A stretch of DNA of 64,000 nt, taken from NCBI RefSeq assembly GCF_036898095.1, contig NC_090731.1, positions 137,379,345 through 137,443,344 of the forward strand, given 5' to 3'. The position numbers and the translations under genes were made by a program. The DNA comes from Palaemon carinicauda. Taxonomy: Eukaryota > Arthropoda > Malacostraca > Decapoda > Palaemonidae. Below, piece after piece: positions 54,007-64,000 of this stretch. The notes under the pieces are model-generated. The model was not told the DNA's origin. It saw only the letters and a list, made by a program, of their open reading frames with translations, and ran no database searches. Positions within the stretch are counted from its first letter, which is position 1, and each line of letters begins with the position of its first letter.

Positions 54007-54917
54007 ATGGCCAAGTACCAAAACCTCTTCAGCAGCTTTAAAGAGTTCATACACAATAAATATGGAGGTAACAACAAGTTCCCCTTTTATCAGTGCTACT
54101 CTATTTTAACGAATTAATAGACAAGGGCCTAGCATACAACACACTAAAAGGATACCGAGCTGCTCTTGGACCGGTTTTGAAGGGATACTTTCCCAATTAT
54201 TGTCTAGCAGAAGACAAGTACATTAAAGCTATGCTTGATGGAGTAAATAGAAGAAGACCCAGCAATTCTCATCAATTTCCAGGCTGGGATCTTGATAAAG
54301 TGGTTTCCTTCCTCAACACTACAAGAGATGATTCTATGCTGCTCATGATTCAGAAGACCTTATTCCTCATAGCTTTGGCTTGCCCATTGAGAGCTAACCA
54401 ATTTAATCATCTATGTATCTCTAGGAGCACTTTCACGCCAGAAACCATCGTGTTAAGGAACCACCCTTCCTTCATGGCCAAGAATCAGAGAAACAATTAC
54501 ACTCCTATTGAATTCAGCTTTAGGTGTCACCCTACCAAGCCAAAAATTTGTCCGGTTAGACAATTAAACTTTTATCTGGAGTACACAAATAAAATCTGTG
54601 CAGAAAGAAACATAGATAGGAAAGACCATATTTGGCTGGATGAAAACTTCAAGATCATGTCCCTTCCAAAGATGAGGCAGCTATTCAGGGACTGTATTTT
54701 CAGAGCTGATCCCAATGCCAGAAAACACTCCACCAATTTCCACTCTATCAGAGGTCAAGCAGCTTCAAGGATGATGTATAATGGGGTTACGCTGCAAGAG
54801 ATAATGACTAGAATGAATTGGAAAAGCAACTCTGTATTTGGGTCATTTTATGCTCTCCTCGGTCTACAGGGAGCGTTCGATGCAGTCGTTGCAGGACTTC
54901 ATCTTCATGCCCCCTGA
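54007..54917 (+). pseudogene. DIRS III tyrosine recombinase
   Basis: The ATG at 54007 (M-A-K-Y-Q-N-L-F) starts a frame that runs into a stop after a one-base change in the C/T run near 54075-54085. The frame at 54093-54917 continues the protein without further damage. Core-binding: L-K-G-Y-R-A-A-L. Catalytic: Arg in C-P-L-R-A-N-Q, H-S-I-R-G-Q as the H-x-x-R box, W in M-N-W-K-S-N, and Tyr in S-F-Y-A-L-L. Unlike families I and II, this gene does not overlap RNase H. About 300 residues in total. A single sequencing error could account for the frameshift. Confidence 0.85.
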
Positions 54918-55060
54918 AGTATCGGGTGAGCAAAACCAGTGGGTCTGAAAGGCTGAAGCCTCTCTCTCTCTAGAACTGACAGTTTACTTGTGAACCTAAG
55001 TTCTGGAGAGAAGAGGCGAGGCCTTTCAGACCCAGGGTCTGGTTCACCCTCTGACCCTTC
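54918..55060 (+). repeat. ICR of DIRS III
   Basis: Bases 54936-54985 are the exact reverse complement of the left end (33577 onward). Directly after, 54986-55048 contains a diverged, opposite-facing version (AGGCCTTTCAGACCC), so the two fold into a hairpin. This fits an ICR made of the complement of the left end followed by that of the right end. From 55061 to 55311 I see nothing recognisable. Confidence 0.6.
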
Positions 55061-55311
55061 CCCGTAACCGAGGAGACCATTCTGGAGGAAATAAAGGATT
55101 TTTAAAGTAATTATATACAAAGTCAACAGCTTTCATGTTTCTGAAGCCAACCATAACATTTTTTCAATTATTCATAATTTCTTTAAGATATATTTAGACT
55201 CTTATCCTCGCACTTAGAGGAAAGGCAACTTTTAGGTAACAAGATAGGAATATCTTGGAAAGGGGAGGTGAACTACTGTCACATTATATTATCTTAAAAT
55301 ATAAAGAGGAA

Positions 55312-55811
55312 NNNNNNNNNNNNNNNNNNNNNNNNNNNNNNNNNNNNNNNNNNNNNNNNNNNNNNNNNNNNNNNNNNNNNNNNNNNNNNNNNNNNNNNNN
55401 NNNNNNNNNNNNNNNNNNNNNNNNNNNNNNNNNNNNNNNNNNNNNNNNNNNNNNNNNNNNNNNNNNNNNNNNNNNNNNNNNNNNNNNNNNNNNNNNNNNN
55501 NNNNNNNNNNNNNNNNNNNNNNNNNNNNNNNNNNNNNNNNNNNNNNNNNNNNNNNNNNNNNNNNNNNNNNNNNNNNNNNNNNNNNNNNNNNNNNNNNNNN
55601 NNNNNNNNNNNNNNNNNNNNNNNNNNNNNNNNNNNNNNNNNNNNNNNNNNNNNNNNNNNNNNNNNNNNNNNNNNNNNNNNNNNNNNNNNNNNNNNNNNNN
55701 NNNNNNNNNNNNNNNNNNNNNNNNNNNNNNNNNNNNNNNNNNNNNNNNNNNNNNNNNNNNNNNNNNNNNNNNNNNNNNNNNNNNNNNNNNNNNNNNNNNN
55801 NNNNNNNNNNN
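55312..55811. other. Assembly gap of 500 N
   Basis: Exactly 500 unknown bases, a typical placeholder length. It is followed at once by a GA microsatellite, which probably caused the gap. The true length is unknown. Confidence 0.98.

Positions 55812-55866
<55 letters not shown>
55812..55866. repeat. GA microsatellite
   Basis: About 27 AG units directly at the gap edge. Confidence 0.97.
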
Positions 55867-55868
<2 letters not shown>

Positions 55869-57636
55869 TTTTAAGAAGAATTTAGCTATATGTTCGTCAT
55901 GAAATAGTACTAATCTTTTTAGTTTAGATTATTCTGTTACAAGTATCGCAAATACAACTTCATCCAGTAAGAGGGAATTACTGTCGAAGTATTTCAGCGG
56001 TGTACTGTAAGCAATATTAAAGGGCTTTTGCCGTTTCCCTTCTCTCCGTAACTTCATCCACCTTTTAGTCTTCTCTGTTCTCGTTACCGATTCTTTATTT
56101 TGCTGCCCAATCTCTCTTAACTTTTAGTTCATAATGTAGCAGCAAGTAAATGGCCTAACTGACCCGAGCTCTTGATCACATGGCCCAAAATCCTACTGAA
56201 AGTCTTTAATCAAAATACGACATTACAAAAACACAAAAAAAATGAACAAAAGTTATTAGAATATATATTTATTACTGATAAAAAGTTAACTCCAAACAAA
56301 CGTATTGGAAACATAAAATCTGTAAAGGGAAAGTTACACATCAATTTCTGATTATACCATGACTGAAAATCATCCTAAAGAATGAGCAATAATTTCCAAA
56401 CAAAATACGTGAACTTTTTTCCTGAAACAAATCTGCGAAGCAAAGTGACCAATGCCCGTGTACCCTCCCCTCTTGATCTAGATAGGAAAGAGGGGAGGGC
56501 GGCCTTGACACCCACACTCCACTTCAGGAGACAAATGGATATGGGTCCCACTATTCCCACCACAAATTGGAGGGGAGCGGAAGCAGCCATCTCGAACGGA
56601 GCGGAATGGAGACAAACTTCCTGTGTCCAACAACTAGCAGAAGTGTATCAGAAATCTCTGCACGTTAAAGTCAAAAAGGGAAAGATTGCTGTGGCCATAA
56701 AAAGCAATGGTTGGTGGCCAGCAAATACTTCTACGTCATTCTAAATCTGAAAGAGAGAAGAATAACAGTCCAAAAGGGTTTCATTCTCGTTCTCAACAGA
56801 CACAACGTTGCTATTTCCTCCTGACTCTGATGCAGAGAAAGGACATCCTGGTACAATAACTCCAAATCCTATTCCAAAGGGAAGACACATCATCATAATT
56901 TCAGTTCGAAATATTTAAATTTAACTTTATACGTTTAAAGGAAAGATTTGACGAACATAGTCCTTTCGAAGAAAGCTATAACTATAAAAAACATTCCTAA
57001 ATTTAGAGGATGAATTTATGATTTATCAATAGAAGTAAAATAAGAATTTAATAAGAACACTGTCAATTTCTCTACTTCAACTTGAAACGAGGGAACGATT
57101 ATTATAATATCGAAATCCAAGAAATATTTTTTTTTAACACATTTCTCGTAAAATATGAAAGGCCACAATAATGGCATTGTACAACCATAAAGACGGAGAA
57201 TAATAATGAAAAAAAGATATGTGGCGTAAGACGAAAGGCAAAGTACATAAAATGAATCTGATAGAGAAAAACATTGAATTTCAACCCATACTTTTTTTTC
57301 TTGGAGAAGAAAAAACAAATAAAAAAAGTTTTGAGAGTATTTTGGATGACAACAATTTGAATATGAGCAAAAAGTCTACAAGGCAAAATACAAAGGGAAG
57401 GTGAGTCCGGACCATAAAACAACGTATTTATTGAAAATAGCCAAGATCATTTCGATATAGACATAGCACTATACTTATGCGTCATACGACATACACATTC
57501 ACACAACACAGCAGAAAGGGACACTTAAGATAGAATTTCAAACAGAAAATGAACGAGATCACGACCATGATTTTCTGTCAATATACTACACATGAAAAGG
57601 GAGACTCGGCACCATAATGTGAGAAAACACACACAC

Positions 57637-57638
<2 letters not shown>
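55867..57638. other. AT-rich DNA without a recognised gene
   Basis: The longest frame, 120 codons at 56382-56744, has no domain or composition that I recognise. A more GC-rich patch at 56450-56620 with TCCCCTCTTGATCTAG is the only change in base composition. Nothing else is seen. Confidence 0.4.
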
Positions 57639-57795
<157 letters not shown>

Positions 57796-58139
57796 ATGGT
57801 GGTGAAAATTTGATACAAGATTAATTGGAAAATAGGAAAACATTCAACAAAAATTGATAAATGAAAACTTTGAGTTCTTTGAAACATAATTACAAAAATT
57901 TAAGATAATTTTTTGAATACATAAATTACTTTTAAAAGGCTTCATGGAATTTTATGGAGCTACCGATTTCATCCTTTGCAGTCAGACCGACGTCGGTTTC
58001 TTAGAAGAGCCATCTTTTGTTTAAAGCAGACCAAATTGTGAAGCTTACACGCTCCCTCGGAAATTTGGCATGTGATCTACATTGATATCAGACTCGATTC
58101 CATTTGGAGCGGTGCCTTTCCTTATGATAAATTGTGGTC

Positions 58140-58142
<3 letters not shown>

Positions 58143-58213
<71 letters not shown>
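58143..58213. repeat. AT microsatellite
   Basis: About 35 uninterrupted AT units. Confidence 0.97.
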
Positions 58214-58215
<2 letters not shown>

Positions 58216-59965
58216 AAATCATTAAGAAAATTGCAACATTTAATAGATTTGACTACGTAAAAGAAGCAAAAATATCCTGAAAATAAATAAATAAACAAAG
58301 GCCATTATTGCAGTGCAGAGATGACAATGAAAGTGTATTCACAAACAGAGGGGAACTGTATACTAGAACTTCCGCCGGACATAAAAACGAAAGTAAAATT
58401 TGTCTCGGATATCCTAAACGGACATGTTACCCAGAAACTGATGTCTTTTACAAATGAGTCTCGAGTTAGATTTTGCAAGACTGCCCTGTTTTCGTGATTA
58501 AATCTTTCTTTTCGGATATCTCATATATTCATTGAGAGAAATGCAATAGCACACTGATTTTTCTAATTATTATAAAAGATGAAAAGAAATACAATAACTG
58601 ATTGATTTTTCTATAATTTTAAAGTTCAAATCCCATTTAATTACGAATACGGAAACATACTAAAAAAAAGGGAACAAACATACAGATAATCTTTTTCTCC
58701 TTACCAGCTGAGAGAGCATAGCCTTGTTGGTATTCTTGGCGATTAAAGATCAGTTGCAGCATTGCATTTGTTGAAAAAAAAAATCCATACTTTATATGTA
58801 ATAAAGAATATCTTATTTGGTTTAAAATACACGAAACTTCATTGCAGGCGTAGCCCCTGCTGCCATTAGTATTTCAACAATTCAGTGACGTCCAAAATAA
58901 CATTCATTTGAAAAATTTTTACGGTTTTCAGCTCTGCTACCTGATCAATTAAATTCCTTGTCAAGGTCAATTAAGAAACCAGTGGATAGATAACGACAAA
59001 AATTCATTCAAGTGATTGCCATCATATTGGAACATAGAAGCAAATGAGTTATGGGTTCCTTACACAAGTGCTAAGGATAGTCGACCGCTAATTGGCCTCC
59101 AATTCCTCAACCTAGCCTCAGGGAGGTCATTAACTCTAGCGCCACTTTCGAATATATTCCAATCAAGAGAATAATATCTAATGATGTCGATGTCGGATAA
59201 TCTCTTGTAATCTCTGAAACTAACAGTGAACACAAAGATTGCACCCTTTTTAATAATAAGCTGAAGAGCAATTGTGTCCATGTACTTAGCCTAGCCATCG
59301 TATTATGAGAAACCCAAAACTTTTCTGCAGAAATAATATTCACTCTAAGATATTGATACAAACTGCTCCTTTACTTTGGGTTTTACCGAGGTTTATATCC
59401 TCATAGTTGTTGGGACTTAAATTTTTCAATATTAATGGAAAAAAAATCACAATTTAATCTTGAGACCCAATTACAACCCCCATTCATACATGAAAGGCTA
59501 CTCAAGATTTGTTAGAAGTAGAGAAAGATTAGAAGTTGTTCACACTCGAGACATTAATAGCCACTTTTTAAAAATCCCGAAGCCCAAGATGCAAAGGCAA
59601 TTCTTTAATAATGATATCAGGTGAGATAACATCTTAAACAAAGCCAAAACAAATCATAATATTTCATGATCACTGGAATGGAGTCCAGATTAATATATTA
59701 CTGAGGAAAGATATTTTTAATGTTTAACCTAGATATCTAGTGGAAATACTAAACTAAAATTACATTATATGTAAAAGTTTCCTTTTCAAGTCAATACATA
59801 GTTTGTGTTATTAAAATAAAGATTAAAAAAGAGAGAGTCACATGAAGGTAATCCCTAAACAATATCTCGAACCAGTGGACTTACATCTGGAATTTATGAA
59901 ATTTAGGCAAAATGCCAAGCACAAGCGCACTCTCAACTATTCAGCAATTTGAGAAGTTTAGGGGT
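58214..59965. other. AT-rich DNA without a recognised gene
   Basis: No frame above about 85 codons, no RNA gene and no repeat relationship to the rest of the window was found. Likely intergenic. Confidence 0.45.
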
Positions 59966-60232
59966 ACCTGTAATGCATGTGCAGCAAACAACACACAAAT
60001 AAAGAAGGATGCCGAATGTACGTCATCATACTCCACATCATAAACTTTGTCATTCTATTATTATGTTATCTGTTATTATGTTACCTACTTTTATGCCAGT
60101 GCCAACCTTATGGACAAAAACCATTGAATGTAAACATGCAATTGTCAGTCTTATGTGAGTCCTTGTGTTGTCTCTAAATAAAGCTAATTGTTCAGGAGCT
60201 GTCTTTCTATTTACTACTCCGCTCCTGTCACA
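59966..60232 (+). repeat. 5' LTR of Ty3-2
   Basis: It shares with 62937-63273 the blocks ACACAAATAAAGAAGGAT, TTTTATGCCA and ACATGCAATTGTCA, followed by a TGTGTTGTCT or TTGTGTTGTC block. The start is uncertain by some bases. The two copies differ by many changes and indels. Confidence 0.7.
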
Positions 60233-60319
60233 TTGGTGACCTATGGAGTGCTTCAACCACCAAGCCTGTCTCCCAGTTCACTGCTTCATCTGTAGTATCC
60301 TTCAACGATAACCATCACC

Positions 60320-60570
60320 GACCCTGACTCATCTGTCCAAGCTGCCAAAGTGACACTCCCCCCATTCACCAACAGAGTTGTGTTTGCTCAGTTTCAGCGT
60401 GCTGAGATTCAGTTTCACATAAAGGGAGTGACCCACTCATACATCAAAGCCGACTCCATCCTCGCTGCAATACTCAACAGACCTTCCAAGAAACCTTCAA
60501 ATGGCTTTGCAAGCGGATGATACCCTCAAATCATTCCTCGTGGAACAGTAATTATTATCGCTAGCCCCTC
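60320..60570 (+). pseudogene. Ty3-2 gag remnant
   Basis: From about 60347 the frame reads L-P-P-F-T-N, V-V-F-A-Q-F-Q-R-A-E-I-Q-F and I-K-G-V-T-H-S. This resembles the beginning of the capsid region of many arthropod Ty3-type gag proteins, where an aromatic-rich motif precedes a hydrophobic helix. A stop follows near 60520. Later gag parts up to about 61060 are frameshifted. Confidence 0.55.
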
Positions 60571-61070
60571 GTGTAGCCACGATTTTTCAGATTTCTAAAC
60601 AACCATTGGAGGATCAGAGGACATCGGAGAATTGATCAGTATTCTTTGCCTTCAGCCTGCTGCAGATAGTTCTCCTCATTAAGTGAACCAACTCCATGCT
60701 GACACCTCCCAGAATCAGTGAAAGCTACTCTTTTCGATGTAAAGGCCATGAAGGACATAATGACCAGAGTCGACATTCTTATGAATAGCCACTTCCACAT
60801 CGTCAAGAAATCCAACAACAATTCCACTCCTGATCAAGGGGACAGTCATACAACGCCAACAGAAGTGAAGGTGAACGCTACAAGACATTGACACTCACTT
60901 TGTGACATGCCTGAGCAGAGAAGAAAGCACTCATGACTCAGCTATGTCTCTCAGGACCCCGCCCCAACCAACGCCCTTAACTGTCACTGGATGACACTCT
61001 TCGCCTTTAGTTATGCTACTACATATTGGGGCCTGCTGCTAAGAAATGTGCTACCAGGTGTCAATGGTGG

Positions 61071-61095
61071 AAAAAAAAAAAAAAAAAAAAAAAAA
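61071..61095 (+). repeat. Poly(A) run in Ty3-2
   Basis: Twenty-five A in a row between gag and protease remnants. The matching coding order on both sides suggests an expanded A-run and not the tail of a separate insertion. Confidence 0.8.
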
Positions 61096-61139
61096 CATGC
61101 AAGTGGGAGGTGGTGGCCTAACCATTAAGTATTCTCTTC

Positions 61140-61330
61140 TTTTGCATAATTCAGGATCTAATGTGCCCTTTCTGGTAGATACTGCTGCCTTTTATTCCCT
61201 TATACCATGGTCCTCTTAAGGGTGCAACCCCGTCATTCTAAGACTGGTGATGTACGCCTGGTGGCTGCCAATGGATCTGCTATCCTCAACCACAGTTCCG
61301 AGATAATGACACTGTTATTTGAAGGCACCC
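61140..61330 (+). pseudogene. Ty3-2 aspartic protease remnant
   Basis: The frame reads V-P-F-L-V-D-T-A-A-F-Y-S-L-I-P, the protease active-site line with D-T-A in place of D-T-G. It is followed by V-A-A-N-G-S. It ends in frameshifts before RT. Confidence 0.6.
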
Positions 61331-61502
61331 ATTAACGGTGAAATTGTATTGTTACTGACATTACAATTACACTGTCTCTCATTAATGCGATTTACTTGCT
61401 CATTTCCACCTCCTGGTTGACGTTGCACATCGATGCTTAGTCAACGCCAGTTCTTAATCGTATAAACATTTATCACCCTCTGACCTTGCTCTTCACATCA
61501 AC

Positions 61503-61910
61503 ATGACCACATACGTCTATGCCTACCTCCTCTCTTTATATCATGACGTTTTTCGCCCAGAACTACGACAGTCACCCACATTTCCTGCCAAGCGTGGTAT
61601 CTATCACCATATCAAGATGACAGGGACCCCAGTGTTTGCAAGATTAAGACGTTTTGTAGCTTCTAAACACAATCGCCAAAATGAGAGAAATAGACCTTCG
61701 TCAAAAGGTCTTAATCCCAATGTCATGGCCCAGCACATCGTCCCGTAAAAGGATGGATCCCTATGCCCTTTACGATGCTATACTATTCTCGACCCTGGAC
61801 CCCCTGATGAGGTATAATTAGGTACCAGTGAACCCAGAAGACATTCCAAGACTGCTATCACCACACCTTTCGGAACATATACTTTCAATTACTTCTGCTT
61901 TGGCCTTTGT
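61503..61910 (+). pseudogene. Ty3-2 reverse transcriptase remnant
   Basis: The first frame (to 61748) has Y-H-D-V-F-R-P-E-L-R and I-K-M-T-G-T-P-V-F-A-R, typical of the linker before RT in this group. Then come K-D-G-S-L-C-P and a jump to T-A-I-T-T-P-F-G-T-Y-T-F-N-Y, the region before the active site. The active site itself and RNase H are missing. Confidence 0.65.
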
Positions 61911-62039
61911 AATTAATGCACAGACAACATTTCAATGATACATTGCATGCCCCTTGAGCAAAAAATTCACTCAGCAGTCCGCTGCCTGGTCCGCCCACCA
62001 AAGTCGACATCTCTCTACCATTTCTGAATACAGCATACG

Positions 62040-62940
62040 CCAACAGGTGTTTTAATTGATCTACAGCCTCTCACACCCCTTGCACAAATCTACTGCACAG
62101 CTACTGATGTCGAAGTTTATAAGGTATGACATTACTAAAGATGCCAAGAACCTGTATTTCATATCAAACTTCAAAAGTGCATTGACACCCAGATTTGTTT
62201 TTTGGCACTTTTCATCAGCCTCAGCGTCATTTTTCATACTTTCTCGTTAACGTGATTGGCTCCCTACCCATGTCACAAGACCACCGTTACCTTCTCACAG
62301 TTATCAATTGCACAATGGCCTGAAGGCATTCCAATGCAAGCGGTAACACCCGCCTCATGTACTGCTTCCTTACTTTCCGGATGGATTGTAAAATTCAGCA
62401 TCCTGGAGCATATTTCTTCTGACAGGGGTACTATTTTCATCTCCAATTAAGGACATCATCAGGTCACCTTTTTGTCATCACACTACAGCAGCCTACCACT
62501 TACAACCTCACAGACAACAGATTAGTGGACTCTTTCCGCTGTGCCCTCAAAGCAGCTTTAATGTCCCACTGCAACGACTCCAGTTGGTTTCCACAACTTT
62601 CCTGGGTCCTCCTCGAACTGAAGATCCCACCCAAGGACACCATGGATGTTTCCGGTGCTGAAATGTTATACGGCGACCAGTTGGTCGTCCCTGTGGAATT
62701 TATTACGCTCACAACATTCTCCAATGATCTCAAGCAACTATGTTACATTGTGGGGAAATTTGCTCTCTGTCATCAGACTTGCAAGACCCAACAAAACAAA
62801 ACATACCAAAAGACCTACACATCATAACACAAGTCTTTGTGTGCACCTACAATTGCAAGCCACCATTTACGCCCCCATATAAGGGCCTATTAACTGTGAT
62901 CTATCATACTCCAAAAAAATTTTTAACCCCTCTATATTTA
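62040..62940 (+). pseudogene. Ty3-2 integrase remnant
   Basis: Fragments in several frames read W-P-E-G-I-P-M-Q-A-V, S-D-R-G-T-I-F (the second catalytic Asp region) and L-K-A-A-L-M-S-H. The carboxy part includes W-V-L-L-E-L-K and K-P-P-F-T-P-P-Y-K-G. The piece at 62525-62827 is the longest open part. The integrase core is broken by stops and frameshifts. Confidence 0.65.
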
Positions 62941-63273
62941 TTATGCGTATTGCTTGCTACACTGCAAGAAATGCATACACAAATAAAGAAGGATACCCTA
63001 GCTACATTTTCTTCAACACTGCAACTGTTATTGAACTCCACTTCGAAACGTCGTTGAATGTATCTAGCTATTTTCAACTCTATTATCATTATTTTGTTGT
63101 TATCTATTTTTATGCCAATATCAACATATAAAAAAAAGATTGTTGAATGTAGACATGCAATTGTCAACTTTAATGTGATTCCTTGGGGGCCTATAAATAC
63201 CTGTGTTGTCTTTACTTAAATTTGGTAGTTCAGGCGCTCTGTTGGCATCAAATCTTCCTTCTTTCCCGTCACA
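62937..63273 (+). repeat. 3' LTR of Ty3-2
   Basis: Counterpart of 59966-60232. It contains CCTATAAATACC at about 63191-63202, a possible TATA box, at the place where the first LTR has a deletion. Confidence 0.7.
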
Positions 63274-64000
63274 TATTCATGTACTATGATACAAAATTAA
63301 CACCAAGCTAATAAGCAAGTAATTGCTGTAATTCAAATTTATAGGAAAAATAAAAGAATTTTTAGCACAAACGATATTAGGTCAACAATATTATAATTGT
63401 CCTCAAATAGTAGAAATTATCCAATAGCATAATGTGGGAAGCACTGCTGTTCATATGTATATCCTTATCTATATTTTAGGCCATGTTTGGAATTGTACCA
63501 TATTTCTAAGAATTTTCATGTTGAAGCAATAGGAAAATACTGTGCTATTACCATTCATATGTTAAGAGTACATGCTAAGTTTGAATGGTAATAAAGGCTA
63601 AATGTTTATTTTAAGTTATAGATTCTGAAACTTAATTGATGTAATTCTGCACTTTACATTTGTACCTTTGATGTCTGTTAGTCAGGCTCTCGGATAACTT
63701 GTGGATACAGTCCACCCTTTTCGCGAGTTCATGAAAAGTACTCTCACGATGAGAAGATTTCAACAGCCCACACTCCTTTTCACCGAGCTCGCTTCGCGTC
63801 ACTTCCCTCTCCGCCAAGAACAATATTTTGTCTCACGCTGCCTCACCCTCAGTCTTGCATTTTCTCTCCTTACTTGTGCATATCCCACTTCGTTTCTTTT
63901 TTTAGAAGAATCCCGTTTTAATGTAAAAAAGTGATGCATTTGTATGCAGTAGTAAATACTCCTGGTCATTGGCTATATTTATGGGGTAATGTACTCTACA
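63274..64000. other. Right flank without a recognised gene
   Basis: AT-rich DNA. A more GC-rich stretch at 63700-63860 has a 77-codon frame without recognisable features. Nothing else is seen. Confidence 0.4.

Larger units (their letters stand above)
33577..55060 (+). mobile_element. DIRS family III element, split by II-b and II-c
   Basis: The left end starts at GTT in GCGTTCTAGAG. The first about 47 bp recur inverted and unchanged at 54936-54985, the start of an ICR. Contents: gag in two exons (33838-35771), RT/RNase H (35772-36300 and 43206-44741) and tyrosine recombinase (54007-54917). II-b cuts the RT and II-c lies between RNase H and recombinase. Its codon use is more A/T-rich than families I and II, and its proteins are only distantly related. 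A right ITR is not found before the sequence gap at 55312. Confidence 0.8.
59966..63273 (+). mobile_element. Ty3/gypsy-type remnant Ty3-2
   Basis: Related direct repeats of about 270-340 bp at 59966-60232 and 62937-63273 are its LTRs. Both end in TGTCACA or CGTCACA. TTGGTGACC follows the first, in the place of a primer-binding site. Between them are remnants of gag, protease, RT and integrase in the right order, but total length is only about 2.7 kb, so large parts of pol are deleted. It is old and heavily broken. Confidence 0.75.

Noticed and set aside
56382..56744. 120-codon open frame in the right flank
   Set aside because: No start context, composition or motif supports it, and the opposite strand is also partly open. 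Too weak to call a gene.
59060..59361. Possible host exon on the minus strand
   Set aside because: Two overlapping short frames with no recognisable domain and no convincing splice sites.
61071..61095. Poly(A) run as the end of a retroposed gene
   Set aside because: Ty3-2 coding order continues on both sides, and no inserted sequence with target duplication is visible.

Overview
The window looks like a transposon-dense stretch of a decapod crustacean nuclear genome. This host call is an inference. It rests on several families of DIRS-type tyrosine-recombinase retrotransposons (known to be common in decapods), spliceosomal-type signals, Ty3 and Tigger elements, long GA and AT microsatellites, a 500-N scaffold gap, and no recognisable host gene. 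Almost everything codable belongs to mobile elements. I name the elements by family: DIRS family I (copies a, b and fragment c), family II (copies a, b, c), family III (one copy), Ty3-1, Ty3-2, one Tigger/pogo transposon and one MITE-like element.

Layout. 1-1709: flanking DNA with a SINE-like tail and a 142-bp inverted-repeat element. 1710-16073: DIRS I-a, split at 2415 by DIRS II-a (2415-8857). About 16190-29960: Ty3-1 on the minus strand (leader, gag remnant, protease, RT, RNase H, OTU-like domain, integrase), split by DIRS I-b (17718-25496). About 30060-33576: DIRS I-c, a decayed gag fragment with striking hairpin repeats. 33577 to about 55060: DIRS III, with a spliced gag, split in its RT by DIRS II-b (36301-43205) and, between RNase H and recombinase, by DIRS II-c (44760-53954). 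II-c is itself split by the Tigger (44852-47356). 55312-55811: assembly gap. 55812-64000: AT-rich DNA with microsatellites and a decayed Ty3-2 (59966-63273).

How the genes work together. Each complete DIRS element carries a gag-like protein, an RT/RNase H polyprotein and a tyrosine recombinase (YR). It has inverted terminal repeats (ITRs) plus an internal complementary region (ICR) that joins the reverse complements of the two ends. This is the known DIRS design, in which a circular intermediate is integrated by the recombinase. II-b is the only copy whose three reading frames are all open. The Tigger transposase is also intact. All other protein genes carry stops, frameshifts, deletions or insertions, except the spliced gag of III.

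The nesting gives an order of events: I-c before III, before II-b and II-c, and II-c before Tigger; I-a before II-a; Ty3-1 before I-b. The most unusual structures are the array of TTCG-capped hairpins and the repeated GC-rich hairpins with compensatory base changes in I-c. Also notable are the intron in the family III gag, the OTU-like domain in Ty3-1, and the shared zinc-finger-like N-terminus of the family I and II gag proteins.
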